Below the pieces are notes generated by a model, which saw nothing but the letters and a program-made list of their open reading frames with translations, was not told the origin of the DNA and ran no database searches. 64,000 nt of DNA from Streptomyces sp. NBRC 110611 (GTDB lineage Bacteria; Actinomycetota; Actinomycetes; Streptomycetales; Streptomycetaceae), in the NCBI RefSeq assembly GCF_001590865.1, contig NZ_BBUY01000002.1:429713-493712 (forward strand). The letters are read 5' to 3'. This document shows, one piece after another, positions 35,898 to 45,372 of the stretch. The number at the start of each line of letters is the position of its first letter. The first letter of the stretch is position 1. A program made the position numbers and the translations under genes.

Positions 35898-35985
35898 GTC
35901 GTCGCCTTCCGTCGTACGTAGGGAGTGCCGGAGGGGCCCGGAGGAGAAGGAGCAGGAGCGGGCGGAGCCGGAAGGGGCCGGCCGG

Positions 35986-36834
35986 TCAGAGCCGGCAGGC
36001 GTGGATACCGGTGGTGAGGATCGCGCGGGCGCCGAGTTCGTAGAGCTCGTCCATGATGCGCTGGGCGTCCTTGGACGGGACCATGGAGCGGACCGCGACC
36101 CAGCCCTCGTGGTGCAGCGGGGAGACGGTCGGCGACTCCAGGCCGGGGGTGAGGGCGACGGCCTTCTCGACGTGCTCGACCCGGATGTCGTAGTCCATCA
36201 TCACGTACCGGCGGGCCACCAGGACGCCCTGCATTCGGCGGAGGAACTGGCGCACCTTCGGGTCGTCCTGCGGGGCGCCGGTACGGCGGATGACGACGGC
36301 CTCGGACTTGAGGATGGGCTCGCCGATGATCTCCAGGCCGGCGTTGCGCAGGGTGGTGCCGGTCTCGACGACATCCGCGATGATCTCGGCGACGCCGAGC
36401 TGGATCGCGGTCTCCACGGCGCCGTCGAGGCGGACGACGGAGGCGTCGACGCCGTTGTCGGCGAGGTGCTTGCCGACCAGCCCGGAGAAGGAGGTGGCGA
36501 TGGTCATCCCGCCGAAGTCGGTGACGTCCTTGGCCGTGCCCGGGCGGGTGGCGTAGCGGAAGGTCGAGCCGGCGAAGCCCAGCTGGAGGATCTCCTCGGC
36601 GTCGGCTCCGGAATCCAGCAGCAGGTCACGGCCGGTGATGCCGATGTCGAGCTTGCCGGAGCCGACGTAGACGGCGATGTCGCGCGGACGCAGGAAGAAG
36701 AACTCGACCTCGTTCCCGGCGTCGACCAGGACCAGTTCCCGGCGGTCCTTGCGCTGGCGGTAGCCGGCCTCATGGAGCATCGCCGACGCAGGCTCGGACA
36801 GAGAACCCTTGTTGGGGACAGCGATGCGCAGCAT
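35986..36834 (-). CDS. hisG: ATP phosphoribosyltransferase
   Basis: The 282-residue enzyme catalyses the first step of histidine biosynthesis, joining ATP and PRPP. It is the long form with a C-terminal ACT-like regulatory domain (about 205-280, 'ARRYVMMDYDIRVEHVEKAVAL'), the site of histidine feedback. Catalytic-domain signatures are 'LRIAVPNKGSLSEPA', 'DIGITGRDLLLDSG' and the PRPP loop 'ADVVETGTTLRNAGLE'. It is encoded directly downstream of hisE, 76 bases away, on the same strand. Confidence 0.97.
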   Translation of the reverse strand: MLRIAVPNKGSLSEPASAMLHEAGYRQRKDRRELVLVDAGNEVEFFFLRPRDIAVYVGSGKLDIGITGRDLLLDSGADAEEILQLGFAGSTFRYATRPGTAKDVTDFGGMTIATSFSGLVGKHLADNGVDASVVRLDGAVETAIQLGVAEIIADVVETGTTLRNAGLEIIGEPILKSEAVVIRRTGAPQDDPKVRQFLRRMQGVLVARRYVMMDYDIRVEHVEKAVALTPGLESPTVSPLHHEGWVAVRSMVPSKDAQRIMDELYELGARAILTTGIHACRL

Positions 36835-36910
36835 GAGAGCGAATTCCTTTGCGACTGAGGCGAGTTGAAGCAGGGATGAGGAGCTGGGGAGGGTGGGGGT
36901 GAGGGGTGGC

Positions 36911-37183
36911 TCAGAGGTGGGCGTAGACGTCGTCGAGGGAGATGCCCTTGGCGACCATCATCACCTGGAGGTGGTAGAGGAGCTGGGAGATCTCCTCCGC
37001 GGCCGCCTCGTGGGACTCGTACTCGGCGGCCATCCAGACCTCGGCGGCCTCCTCGACGACCTTCTTGCCGATCGTATGGACGCCGGCCTGCACCAGCTCG
37101 GCGGTGCGGGAGGTGGCGGGGTCGCCGGTGGCGGCCTTCTGCTGGAGCTCGGCGAACAGCTCCTCGAACGTCTTCTTGGACAT
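36911..37183 (-). CDS. hisE: Phosphoribosyl-ATP pyrophosphatase
   Basis: This 90-residue protein is a MazG-fold pyrophosphohydrolase for the second histidine step. The conserved helices '[26 protein letters not shown]' and '[37 protein letters not shown]' carry the metal-binding Glu residues. ATG 37183 is preferred over the upstream 37195 as it matches the usual [10 protein letters not shown] beginning. It is placed between ribH and hisG, a conserved actinobacterial junction. Confidence 0.95.
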   Translation of the reverse strand: MSKKTFEELFAELQQKAATGDPATSRTAELVQAGVHTIGKKVVEEAAEVWMAAEYESHEAAAEEISQLLYHLQVMMVAKGISLDDVYAHL

Positions 37184-37217
37184 GATGGTCACCACCCTAC
37201 GCGCTCACCCCGCCCGC

Positions 37218-37703
37218 TCAGTGCCAGGGCTCGGACAGCGAGCGGAGGGTGACGGCGGTGGCGACGGCGGCGGTGACCGCCTCGTGCCCCTTGTCCTCGG
37301 TCGAGCCCTCAAGGCCGGCGCGGTCCCTTGCCTGCTCATCGTTGTCGCAGGTCAGCACGCCGAAGCCGACCGGGACGCCGGTGTCCACGCTGACCTGTGT
37401 CAGGCCCTGGGTGACGCCCTGGCAGACGTAGTCGAAGTGCGGGGTGCCGCCGCGGATGACCACGCCGAGGGCGACCACCGCGTGGTAGCCGCGGCCCGCG
37501 AGGACCTTGGCGGCCACCGGCAGCTCGAAGCTGCCGGGGACCCGGAGTACGGTCGGCTCGTCGATGCCCAGGTCGGCCAGGGCGCGCAGCGCGCCGTTCA
37601 CCAGGCCGTCCATGACTTCGGTGTGCCACTGCGCCGCGATCACGGCCACCCGCAGGTCGCCACAGTTCTTCACGGTCAGTTCGGGTGCGCCCTTACCGCT
37701 CAC
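37218..37703 (-). CDS. ribH: 6,7-dimethyl-8-ribityllumazine synthase
   Basis: The 161-residue enzyme condenses ribitylaminopyrimidinedione with dihydroxybutanone phosphate. Signatures are '[21 protein letters not shown]', '[15 protein letters not shown]', '[25 protein letters not shown]' with the catalytic His, and '[15 protein letters not shown]'. The start is GTG 37703 with GAGGAGA just upstream. It is the last gene of the rib operon before hisE. Confidence 0.97.
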   Translation of the reverse strand: MSGKGAPELTVKNCGDLRVAVIAAQWHTEVMDGLVNGALRALADLGIDEPTVLRVPGSFELPVAAKVLAGRGYHAVVALGVVIRGGTPHFDYVCQGVTQGLTQVSVDTGVPVGFGVLTCDNDEQARDRAGLEGSTEDKGHEAVTAAVATAVTLRSLSEPWH

Positions 37704-37788
37704 GGTTCTCCTCGTCTCGTACGGGTGATGGTGGGGTGGTGGGTGGACCGGCTCTTCCGTACCGGTGGCCGAATGCCTGCGGTCGTGG

Positions 37789-39078
37789 CTACTGGTTGCC
37801 GCAGGTGGTGGCGTGCTCGCCGTCGAGCCACGGCAGGTCGTGGCCCATCCGGTCCCGCTTGGTGCGCAGGTAGCGCAGATTGTGCTCGCCCGCCTGGACG
37901 GGCATCGGTTCGCGGCCGGTGACCGCGAGGCCGTGCCGCACCAGGGCGGCGGTCTTGTCGGGGTTGTTGGTCATCAGGCGCAGCGAGCGGACGCCGAGGT
38001 CCCGGAGCATCTGCGCGCCCGCCGCGTAGTCGCGGGAGTCGGCCGGCAGCCCCAGTTCGAGGTTGGCGTCGAGGGTGTCGCGGCCGCGCTCCTGGAGCTC
38101 GTAGGCGCGCAGTTTGGACAGCAGCCCGATGCCGCGTCCCTCGTGGCCGCGGAGGTAGATCACCACCCCGCGGCCGGCCTCGCTGATCCGCCGCAGCGAG
38201 GCCTCCAGCTGGGGGCCGCAGTCGCAGCGCAGGGAGTGGAAGATATCGCCGGTCAGGCACTCGGAGTGGACCCTGACCAGGACGTCCTCGCCGTCCCCGA
38301 GGTCACCGGCGACCAGCGCGATGTGCTCGACGCCGTCGGCCGTGGAGCGGTAGCCGTACGCGGTGAATTCGCCGTGCGCGGTGGGCAGGCGGGTGGCGGC
38401 CTCGCGGCGGACGGTCGGTTCGGCCGACCGCCGGTAGGCGATCAGGTCCTCGATGGAGATGATCGACAAGCCGTGCTTGCGGGCGAACGGCACCAGCTCG
38501 GGCAGCCGCAGCATGGTGCCGTCCTCGCCGGCGATCTCCACGATGGCGGCGGCCGGGCGCAGTCCGGCGAGCCGGGCGAGGTCGACGCCGGCCTCGGTGT
38601 GGCCGTTGCGGACGAGGACGCCGCCGGGCCTGGCGCGCAGCGGGAAGATGTGGCCGGGCCGGACGAAGTCGCCGGGGGCGGTGTCGCCGGAGGCGAGCAG
38701 CCGCAGGGTGGTGGCGCGGTCGGCGGCGGAGATGCCGGTGGTCACGCCGTGCGCGGCGGAGGCGTCGACGGAGACCGTGAAGGCGGTCCGCATCGACTCG
38801 GTGTTCTGCTCGACCATCTGCGGGAGTTCGAGCCGGTCCAGGTCGGGGCCCGCCATGGGGGCGCAGATCAGGCCGCGGCACTCGCTCATCATGAAGGCGA
38901 CGATCTCGGGGGTGGCCTTCTCCGCGGCGACGATGAGGTCACCCTCGTTCTCGCGGTTCTCGTCGTCCACGACCACGACGGGGCGGCCGGCGGCGATATC
39001 GGCGATGGCCTGCTCGACGGGGTCCAGCGCGAGGGATGCGGTGTCCCCCGCGTCGTACCAGCTCTGCAGTGCGGTCAT
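37789..39078 (-). CDS. ribA: Bifunctional 3,4-dihydroxy-2-butanone-4-phosphate synthase / GTP cyclohydrolase II
   Basis: The 429-residue enzyme supplies both precursors of riboflavin. The N-terminal RibB-type domain (about 15-215) has '[20 protein letters not shown]' and '[19 protein letters not shown]'. The C-terminal cyclohydrolase domain (about 225-425) has the zinc cysteines in '[21 protein letters not shown]' and '[23 protein letters not shown]'. ATG 39078 overlaps the ribM stop (ATGA); the longer open frame upstream is antisense-like. The name follows the actinobacterial rib operon usage. Confidence 0.96.
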   Translation of the reverse strand: MTALQSWYDAGDTASLALDPVEQAIADIAAGRPVVVVDDENRENEGDLIVAAEKATPEIVAFMMSECRGLICAPMAGPDLDRLELPQMVEQNTESMRTAFTVSVDASAAHGVTTGISAADRATTLRLLASGDTAPGDFVRPGHIFPLRARPGGVLVRNGHTEAGVDLARLAGLRPAAAIVEIAGEDGTMLRLPELVPFARKHGLSIISIEDLIAYRRSAEPTVRREAATRLPTAHGEFTAYGYRSTADGVEHIALVAGDLGDGEDVLVRVHSECLTGDIFHSLRCDCGPQLEASLRRISEAGRGVVIYLRGHEGRGIGLLSKLRAYELQERGRDTLDANLELGLPADSRDYAAGAQMLRDLGVRSLRLMTNNPDKTAALVRHGLAVTGREPMPVQAGEHNLRYLRTKRDRMGHDLPWLDGEHATTCGNQ

Positions 39079-39740
39079 GCCGCTGCTCCTTCCAGGACGG
39101 GCCGGCTCTCGGCGGCCGCGGCGCGGCGCGAGCGCAGCCACCAGTCGCGCAGGCCCCATACGACGAGGGCGAAGTAGACGACGTAGACGAGACCGGAGAA
39201 GGCGAGCCCGCTGCTGAAGGCGAGCGGGACGCCGACCAGGTCGACCAGCAGCCAGGCGAACCAGAACTCGACCAGGCCGCGGGCCTGGGCCACCATCGCG
39301 GCGAGCGTGCCGACGAAGATGTAGGCGTCCGGCCAGGGGTTCCAGGACAGCTGCGGGAGCAGCGTGAAGAGCGTGCCGACGGCGACGGTGCCCAGGGCCG
39401 TGCCGGCGAGCAGCACACCGCGCTCGCCCCAGCTCGCGAAGCGGACGGCGATCGAGCCGTCCTGCGCCTGCTGCCGGCCGCGCTGCCACTGCCGCCAGCC
39501 CCACAACGCCACGCCGATGACCAGGAGTTGCTTGCCGACGCCGCCGCTGAGGTGGGCGGAGGCGTACGCGGCGACGAGGATCAGGCCGGAGAGGAGCTGG
39601 GCCGGCCAGGTCCAGATCGAGCGCCGCCAGCCGAGCGCCAGGGCGGCCAGACCGACGGTGTTGCCGATCATGTCCGACCAGATGACGTGCTGCCCGAAGG
39701 CCGTGAAGGCCACCCCGTTGAGCGGGGCGAGCAGGCTCAC
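39075..39740 (-). CDS. ribM: PnuC-family riboflavin transporter RibM
   Basis: The 221-residue membrane protein has seven helices in the PnuC fold, with '[35 protein letters not shown]' and '[32 protein letters not shown]'. PnuC proteins move unphosphorylated vitamins by facilitated diffusion with metabolic trapping. Between riboflavin synthase and ribA under an FMN riboswitch, this is the position of RibM, shown in S. davawensis to transport riboflavin and roseoflavin. GTG 39740 overlaps the preceding stop (GTGA), and its own stop overlaps the ribA start. Confidence 0.9.
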   Translation of the reverse strand: MSLLAPLNGVAFTAFGQHVIWSDMIGNTVGLAALALGWRRSIWTWPAQLLSGLILVAAYASAHLSGGVGKQLLVIGVALWGWRQWQRGRQQAQDGSIAVRFASWGERGVLLAGTALGTVAVGTLFTLLPQLSWNPWPDAYIFVGTLAAMVAQARGLVEFWFAWLLVDLVGVPLAFSSGLAFSGLVYVVYFALVVWGLRDWWLRSRRAAAAESRPVLEGAAA

Positions 39741-40372
39741 CGGTCCATCTCCGTGATCTCGTCGAGGTCCTTGCGGTCCTCGGCGCCCCGGCCCAGCAGC
39801 CGCTCGACGTACTTGGCGAGGACGTCGACCTCCAGGTTCACGGGGTCGCCGGCCTTCTTGATGCCGAGGGTGGTGAGCGCGAGGGTGGTCGGGATGAGGC
39901 TGACGGTGAAGTGGGCGTCGCCGGCGTCGACGACGGTGAGGCTGACCCCGTCGACGGTGATGGAACCCTTCTCGACGACGTAGCGGGACAGCGCGGCCGG
40001 CAGGGCGATCTTCACGATCTCCCAGTGTTCGCCGGGGGTCCGTTCGACGAGGGTGCCGGTGCCGTCGACGTGGCCCTGGACGAGGTGGCCGCCGAGCCGC
40101 CCGCCGAGCGCCATGGGGCGCTCCAGGTTGACCCGCGAGCCGGTGGTCAGCGCGCCGAGGCTGGAGCGGTTGAGGGTCTCGGCCATCACATCGGCGGTGA
40201 ACTCCCCGTCGGCGGTGTCCACGACGGTCAGACAGACGCCGTTGACGGCGATCGAGTCGCCGTGCTTGGCGCCTTCGGTGACGACGGGGCCGCGGAGCCG
40301 GAACCGGGAGCTGTCGCCGAGGTTCTCGACGGCGACGACCTCACCCAGTTCTTCGACGATTCCGGTGAACAC
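39737..40372 (-). CDS. ribE: Riboflavin synthase, alpha subunit
   Basis: The 211-residue enzyme dismutates two lumazines to riboflavin. Two homologous lumazine-binding barrels are seen: '[12 protein letters not shown]' and '[16 protein letters not shown]' in the first half, '[28 protein letters not shown]' in the second. GTG 40372 follows the ribD stop by one base and uses GAGGAGA within the end of ribD. The S. davawensis operon calls this gene ribB. Confidence 0.96.
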   Translation of the reverse strand: MFTGIVEELGEVVAVENLGDSSRFRLRGPVVTEGAKHGDSIAVNGVCLTVVDTADGEFTADVMAETLNRSSLGALTTGSRVNLERPMALGGRLGGHLVQGHVDGTGTLVERTPGEHWEIVKIALPAALSRYVVEKGSITVDGVSLTVVDAGDAHFTVSLIPTTLALTTLGIKKAGDPVNLEVDVLAKYVERLLGRGAEDRKDLDEITEMDR

Positions 40373-40373
40373 T

Positions 40374-41501
40374 TCAGTTCTCCTCGTGGCGGGAGTGGCG
40401 GAGAGGCGTGGCGGTGATGCGGAGATCGGGGCCGAGCCGTTCGGTGCCGGTCACTTCGAGCCGCAACGCCTGGGCGATGGTGGTGATTCCGGCGTCGCCG
40501 ACGGCGGCCGGTCCGGCGCCGAGCAGCACCGGCGCGAGGTAGCCGACGACCTTGTCGACGGCCTGGGCGGCGAGGAAGGCCCCGGCGAGCGTGGGCCCGC
40601 CTTCGAGGAGCACGGAGCGGACGTCGCGCTCGTACAGGGCCTGGAGGAGGGCGGGGATGGACAGGCCGCGCCCGTCGGCGGCGCGCGGCAGCCGCAGCAG
40701 CGGGGCGAGGCCTTCGAGGTGGGCGGCGTCGGCGTCCTCGGCGACCGCGATGAGGGTCGGCGCGGTGCCGTCCAGGACGCGGGCGCCGGCCTTGACGGCG
40801 GTGGCGCCGGAGTCGACGACGACCCGCAGCGGCTGGCTGATCTCGTCGTCGGACAGCCCGCTGATGCGGGCGCCGAGCTGCGGATCGTCGGCGCGGGCGG
40901 TGCCGGAGCCGACGATCACGGCGTCCGCGGCGGCCCGCAGCCGGTGCACGTCGGCGCGTGACTCGGGCGAGGAGATCCAGCGGCTGGTGCCGTCGGCGGC
41001 GGCGATCCGGCCGTCGAGGGTGGCGGCGTACTTCCACAGCACGAAGGGGCGGCGGCGCAGGACGGCGGTCAGCCAGGCCTCGTTGCCGGCCGCCGCCTCG
41101 TCGGCGAGCAGTCCGCCCTCGACGTCGACACCGGCCTCGGCGAGGGTGACGGCGCCGCCGGTGGCGGCCGGGGTGGGGTCGGAGACGGCGTAGACGACGC
41201 GGGCGATCCCGGCGTCGATCAGCGCCCGGGCGCAGGGGCCGGTGCGGCCGGTGTGGTTGCAGGGTTCGAGGGTGACCACCGCGGTGCCGCCCCGGGCGCG
41301 TTCGCCCGCGGCACGCAGGGCGTGGACCTCGGCGTGCGGGCCGCCGGCGCGCTGGTGCCAGCCCTCGCCGACGGTACGGCCACCGGGGTCCAGGACGACA
41401 CAGCCGACCACGGGGTTGGGGCTGGTGTGTCCCAGGCCGCGCGCGGCGAGCTCGATGGCTCGGCGCATCGCCGCGGTCTCGACGGGGGCTCGGGCGGCCA
41501 C
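40374..41501 (-). CDS. ribD: Bifunctional pyrimidine deaminase/reductase
   Basis: The 375-residue enzyme performs the deaminase and reductase steps of riboflavin synthesis. The deaminase domain has the zinc motifs 'GGPHAEVHAL' and 'TLEPCNHTGRTGPCARAL'. The reductase domain (about 150-370) has 'VLWKYAATLDGRIAAADGTSRWI' and 'LLEGGPTLAGAFL'. GTG 41501 is preceded by AGGAGG at 5 bases, a near-ideal site; the longer open frame runs back into the riboswitch leader. It is the first gene of the operon. Confidence 0.95.
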   Translation of the reverse strand: MAARAPVETAAMRRAIELAARGLGHTSPNPVVGCVVLDPGGRTVGEGWHQRAGGPHAEVHALRAAGERARGGTAVVTLEPCNHTGRTGPCARALIDAGIARVVYAVSDPTPAATGGAVTLAEAGVDVEGGLLADEAAAGNEAWLTAVLRRRPFVLWKYAATLDGRIAAADGTSRWISSPESRADVHRLRAAADAVIVGSGTARADDPQLGARISGLSDDEISQPLRVVVDSGATAVKAGARVLDGTAPTLIAVAEDADAAHLEGLAPLLRLPRAADGRGLSIPALLQALYERDVRSVLLEGGPTLAGAFLAAQAVDKVVGYLAPVLLGAGPAAVGDAGITTIAQALRLEVTGTERLGPDLRITATPLRHSRHEEN

Positions 41502-41654
41502 CGGGTCCTCCTGCCTCTTCGGGCACGGACTCCGGGGCTGTCGGATACGACAGAAGCGGAAACGGAGCGACGGGGACACCACGGGTGTACGGCGAGGCCC
41601 GCCCGGAGAACGACCGGACGCGCCGCCGACGGCGGTGTACCGAAGCTCGCCCGC

Positions 41655-41778
41655 CGCGCACTGCCTCCCATCCGGACTTTCACCGTCGGTGCAGGAATTC
41701 CACCTGCTCAACCGGCCGCTGGCGGCGGACGGGTCGCGGACTGTTACCGCCGGTTCGGAATTACACCGACCCCGGAGT
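41655..41778 (-). promoter_or_regulatory. FMN riboswitch (RFN element)
   Basis: Read on the minus strand, the region shows the conserved RFN core: GGTCGGTGTAATTCCGAACC, then CGGCGGTAACAGTCCGCGA, a variable arm, GAGCAGGTGGAATTCCTGC and finally ACCGACGGTGAAAGTCCGGA followed by GGGAGGCAG. All junction sequences of the six-armed aptamer are present. It lies about 155 bases upstream of ribD and would lower rib operon expression when FMN is abundant. Confidence 0.97.
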
Positions 41779-41902
41779 GCGCTGCTGCTCTTATGTCAGT
41801 ACAGCCTCAGTCTGCCACGGCCGATCGCGGCCCATGCGAGCGAGCCGCTGTGGGCTGCCTCACAGCTCGCGAGTGCGTTCTGACGTCGCTCTAACATTGC
41901 CC

Positions 41903-41956
41903 GGTCATCCCCGTGTGTCCGGTCATCCCGTGTGGACGGTCATACCTCGTGCGGAC
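41903..41956. repeat. Three 17-19 bp direct repeats upstream of nucleobase permease
   Basis: Units starting at 41903, 41921 and 41938 share GGTCATnCC(C)GTGTGnAC with small changes. They lie 47-100 bases before the permease ATG at 42003, where operator sites would be expected. Confidence 0.7.
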
Positions 41957-42002
41957 GGATCACCGCCGTCCTGGACAACCGTCATGGAGAACTGGAGCAG
42001 TC

Positions 42003-43376
42003 ATGGGCCTCGGTGTGCGCTGGACCGTGCACGGCGACGGGCGCAACCCGGCCCCGGGGGCCGTGGTCAGACCGGATGAGCGGCTGTCGTGGCCGCGGAC
42101 GGTGGGCCTGGGCGCCCAGCATGTCGTGGCCATGTTCGGCGCGAGCTTCGTCGCCCCGGTGCTGATGGGGCTCGACCCCAACCTCGCGATCATGATGTCC
42201 GGTGTCGCGACGGTCATCTTCCTGCTGGCGACGCGCGGCCGGGTGCCCTCGTACCTGGGCTGTTCGCTGTCGTTCGTGGGGGTCGCCGCGGTGATCCGGG
42301 CGCAGGGCGGCACCAGTGCGACGGTGACCGGTGCGGTGCTGGCGGTCGGTGTGGCGCTGTTCCTGGTCGGGCTGGCCGTGCAGCGGTTCGGGGCGCGGAT
42401 CATCCACGCCGCGATGCCGCCGGTGGTCACCGGCGCGGTGGTGATGCTGATCGGCTTCAACCTGGCGCCGGTGACGGCGCGGACGTACTGGCCGCAGGAC
42501 CAGTGGGTGGCGCTGCTGACCATGCTGGTCACCGGGGGTGCCGTGGTGTGTCTGCGCGGTTTCTGGTCCCGTGTCGCGATCTTCCTCGGACTGGTCTTCG
42601 GCTACGCCGTCTCCTGGCTCTTCGACCGGGTCTTCGGCATGATCCACTCGGTGGACGGGGCGGGGAAGGTCACCGACCACTGGCGGCTGGACTTCTCCGC
42701 CGTCGGCCAGGCCGACTGGATCGGCCTGCCGCACCTCCACGGTCCGAGCTTCCAGTGGTCGGCGGTCCTGGTCGCACTGCCCGTGGTGATCGCGCTGGTC
42801 GCGGAGAACGCCGGGCACGTCAAGGCGGTCGGGGAGATGACCGGTGACCGGCTGGACGGCAAGCTCGGCACCGCGATCTCCGCGGACGGTGCGGCCTCGG
42901 TGCTCTCCACGGCGCTCGGCGGCCCGCCCAACACCACCTACTCCGAGAACATCGGCGTGATGGCGGCGACCCGGGTCTACTCCACCGCGGCCTACTGGGC
43001 GGCGGCCGGCTTCGCCCTGCTCTTCGGACTGTGCCCGAAGTTCGGCGCGGTGGTGGCCGCGATACCCGGCGGGGTGCTGGGCGGTATCACCGTCATCCTG
43101 TACGGCATGATCGGCCTCCTCGGTGCCCAGATCTGGGTGCACAACAAGGTGGATCTGCGCAATCCGGTGCACCTCGTCCCGGTCGCCGCCGGCATCATCA
43201 TCGGCATCGGCGGCGTCAGCCTGCGCCTCGGCGACCACTTCGAGCTGAGCGGTATCGCGCTCGGCACGATCGTGGTGCTCACCGGCTACCACGTCCTGCG
43301 CGCCCTGGCCCCCGCGCACCTGAAGACCCAGCCGCCGCTGCTGGACGAGGGCACCTCGTCGTACGACAAGGCGTAG
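42003..43376 (+). CDS. Uracil-xanthine permease family transporter (NCS2)
   Basis: The 457-residue protein has about 14 membrane segments of the NCS2 family. Landmarks are 'GLGAQHVVAMFGASFVAPVLMGLDPNLAIMMSGVAT', 'ALVAENAGHVKAVGEMTG' with the substrate-binding Glu, and 'LGGPPNTTYSENIGVMAATRVYS'. The AENxGH and NTTYSENIG motifs place it in the uracil (UraA-like) branch rather than the xanthine/urate one. It would import uracil by proton symport. ATG 42003 follows GGAGCAG; an upstream frame from 41913 would read through the direct repeats. Confidence 0.94.
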   Translation: MGLGVRWTVHGDGRNPAPGAVVRPDERLSWPRTVGLGAQHVVAMFGASFVAPVLMGLDPNLAIMMSGVATVIFLLATRGRVPSYLGCSLSFVGVAAVIRAQGGTSATVTGAVLAVGVALFLVGLAVQRFGARIIHAAMPPVVTGAVVMLIGFNLAPVTARTYWPQDQWVALLTMLVTGGAVVCLRGFWSRVAIFLGLVFGYAVSWLFDRVFGMIHSVDGAGKVTDHWRLDFSAVGQADWIGLPHLHGPSFQWSAVLVALPVVIALVAENAGHVKAVGEMTGDRLDGKLGTAISADGAASVLSTALGGPPNTTYSENIGVMAATRVYSTAAYWAAAGFALLFGLCPKFGAVVAAIPGGVLGGITVILYGMIGLLGAQIWVHNKVDLRNPVHLVPVAAGIIIGIGGVSLRLGDHFELSGIALGTIVVLTGYHVLRALAPAHLKTQPPLLDEGTSSYDKA

Positions 43377-43489
43377 GGCGCTTCTGACGGACTCCGGGCC
43401 ACAAGAGGGCACGCCGGACATTACCCCGTTCCGGTCAACGCCGTCCGGCCACCGGCGGATGCCCGTCGTCCCGCTGACACGCTGGGCGG

Positions 43490-44269
43490 ATGACGACATC
43501 TCAGGAATCGACGGACCGGGAACGCGGTGACGACGACGGCGGCCACGGGCCGGCGGACACCATGGCCGCTGCTGCCGCTCCCCCCTCTCCCGCCTCTCCC
43601 CCCGCTCGCGGCATCGCGGACGTACTGGCGCGGATGCGGGCGCTGGACGCGGCGCTGCCCGCCGGGGACGGAGTGGCCGTCTTCAACAGCGTCTATCTGA
43701 CCGTCACCGAGGAGGTGGCGCGGCGCGTCGAGCGCGGCGCCTTCGAGGACGCGCGGGCCGCCGGTGAGCTGGACGTCCGGTTCGGGCGGCGCTACTTCGA
43801 CGCGGTGGACGCCGCGACGGCGGGGCGGCGGCCGCCCGCCTGCTGGCGGCCGCTGTTCCAGCTGCGCCGCCACCCGGGGGTGCGTCCGCTGCAGTTCGCG
43901 CTGGCCGGGATCAACGCCCACATCGGCCATGACCTGGCGCTGGCGGTGCTGGACACCTGCCGGGCGCTGGAGTGCGAACCGGACGCGCTGGAGACCGACT
44001 TCGACCGGGTGGGCGGGGTACTGACCGGCCTGGAGGAGCGGATCCGCGAGCAGCTGATGCCCGGCCCCGACGTGCTGGAAGTCGCCGATCCGCTGACGCA
44101 TCTGATCGGGTCCTGGAGCCTGGACAAGGCCCGGGACGGTGCCTGGGTGGCGGCCCGGGCGCTGTGGTGCGTGCGCGGCCTGCCGAAGGTGACGGAGGAG
44201 TTCACCGAGCGGCTGGACGCCGGGGTGGGCCTGGTGGGCCGGATGCTGCTGACGCCGCTGCCCGGGTGA
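43490..44269 (+). CDS. DUF5995 family protein
   Basis: The 259-residue protein has an Ala/Pro-rich N-terminal 40 residues, then a helical domain. It contains 'YFDAVDAATAGRRPPACWRPLFQLRRHPGVRPLQFALAGINAHIGHDLALAVLDTC', typical of DUF5995. The repeated His residues (INAHIGHDL) could bind metal, but no activity is known for the family. It stands alone between the permease and the LLM oxidoreductase. Confidence 0.85.
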   Translation: MTTSQESTDRERGDDDGGHGPADTMAAAAAPPSPASPPARGIADVLARMRALDAALPAGDGVAVFNSVYLTVTEEVARRVERGAFEDARAAGELDVRFGRRYFDAVDAATAGRRPPACWRPLFQLRRHPGVRPLQFALAGINAHIGHDLALAVLDTCRALECEPDALETDFDRVGGVLTGLEERIREQLMPGPDVLEVADPLTHLIGSWSLDKARDGAWVAARALWCVRGLPKVTEEFTERLDAGVGLVGRMLLTPLPG

Positions 44270-44430
44270 CCAGGGCCGCCGTGCGGCCCGCCGCCCCGAC
44301 ATGTCACCTCTGAACTTCCCTACGCCGAGGGTACGTTGCCCTGGAGGTGCCGGAGACAGCCGAGGGGAACCTCGGACGAGGGAGAGGGCACCCTGGACAG
44401 CCGGGGAAACCTGAGACGAAGGAGTGCGGC

Positions 44431-45360
44431 GTGGCCATCCGACTCGGTCTGAGCCTTCCGCAGACGCGGCAGTACGACATCGGACGGGACGTTCCCGAGG
44501 TGGCGCGGGCCGCGGAGCGGACCGGCTACGAGAGCCTCTGGGTCTTCGAGCGGATCCTGTTCCCCGAGCCCGCCACCCAGGGGCTGTTCGGGATTCCGGG
44601 CCTGCCCTGGCCCGACCAGTACCGCGCGGTCGCCGACCCGCTGGTGACGCTGGCGCTGGCCGCCACGGCCACCGAGCGGGCCCAGCTCGGCACCAGCGTC
44701 CTGATCGCCCCGCTGCATGTCCCGTTCCAGCTGGCCCGCGGCCTCGCCTCGCTGGACGCGGCGAGCGGCGGCCGGGTGGTCGCGGGCCTGGGCACGGGCT
44801 GGTCGCTGGACGAGTACGCGGCCGCCGCGGTCGCCCCGTTCGAGCGGCGCGGCGCGGTCCTCGACGAGGTGATCGACGTCTGCCGCGCGGTGTGGGGCCC
44901 GGACCCGGTCGCGTACGAGGGGGCGCTGACGGCCATCGCCCCGTCCGTCGTCGGCCCCAAGCCGAAGCGGCCGATCCCCATCCTGCTGCCCGCCACCAGC
45001 GCGCGGGCGCGGCGCCGCCTGGTCGACCGGGCGGACGGCTGGATGCCGGTCGGCGCTGGCGCCGAGCAGCTCGCCGAGCAGTGGCGGCGGCTGCGGGAGC
45101 TGGCCGCCGAACGGGGCCGCGAGGAGCCGGTGCGGTGTGTGGTGCGGGCCAACGCCCAGCACACCCACGCCCCGTACCGGGGCGGCAGCCGCCGCCCGTT
45201 CCAGGGCAGTGCCGAGCAGATCTCCGAGGACCTGGCCACGCACGCCGCGGTGGGCGTGGAGGAGATCCTCATCGATCTGCAGGGCCGGGCCCGGGACGCC
45301 GCGGAGCTGACGGATCTCGCGGCGGAGGTGTACACGGCGGCCCGGGCGGCCGGGGTCTGA
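44431..45360 (+). CDS. LLM-class F420-dependent oxidoreductase
   Basis: The 309-residue TIM-barrel enzyme matches the luciferase-like family in its F420-using branch: 'IRLGLSLPQTRQYDIGRDVPEVARAAERTGYESLWVFERIL' and 'DPLVTLALAATATERAQLGTSVLIAPLHVPFQLARGLASLDAASGGRVVAGLGTGW'. The oxidised substrate is unknown. GTG 44431 is chosen since AAGGAG ends 6 bases upstream; the open frame back to 44347 lacks such a site. It converges on davB with only 12 bases between stops. Confidence 0.9.
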   Translation: MAIRLGLSLPQTRQYDIGRDVPEVARAAERTGYESLWVFERILFPEPATQGLFGIPGLPWPDQYRAVADPLVTLALAATATERAQLGTSVLIAPLHVPFQLARGLASLDAASGGRVVAGLGTGWSLDEYAAAAVAPFERRGAVLDEVIDVCRAVWGPDPVAYEGALTAIAPSVVGPKPKRPIPILLPATSARARRRLVDRADGWMPVGAGAEQLAEQWRRLRELAAERGREEPVRCVVRANAQHTHAPYRGGSRRPFQGSAEQISEDLATHAAVGVEEILIDLQGRARDAAELTDLAAEVYTAARAAGV

Positions 45361-45372
45361 TCTCTCCGGGGC

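Larger units (their letters stand above)
41502..42002. other. 501-base divergent region between ribD and the nucleobase permease
   Basis: It contains the ribD leader with the FMN riboswitch, about 150 bases of expression platform and spacer towards ribD, and on the other side direct repeats ahead of the permease gene. No protein-coding gene is supported. Confidence 0.75.
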
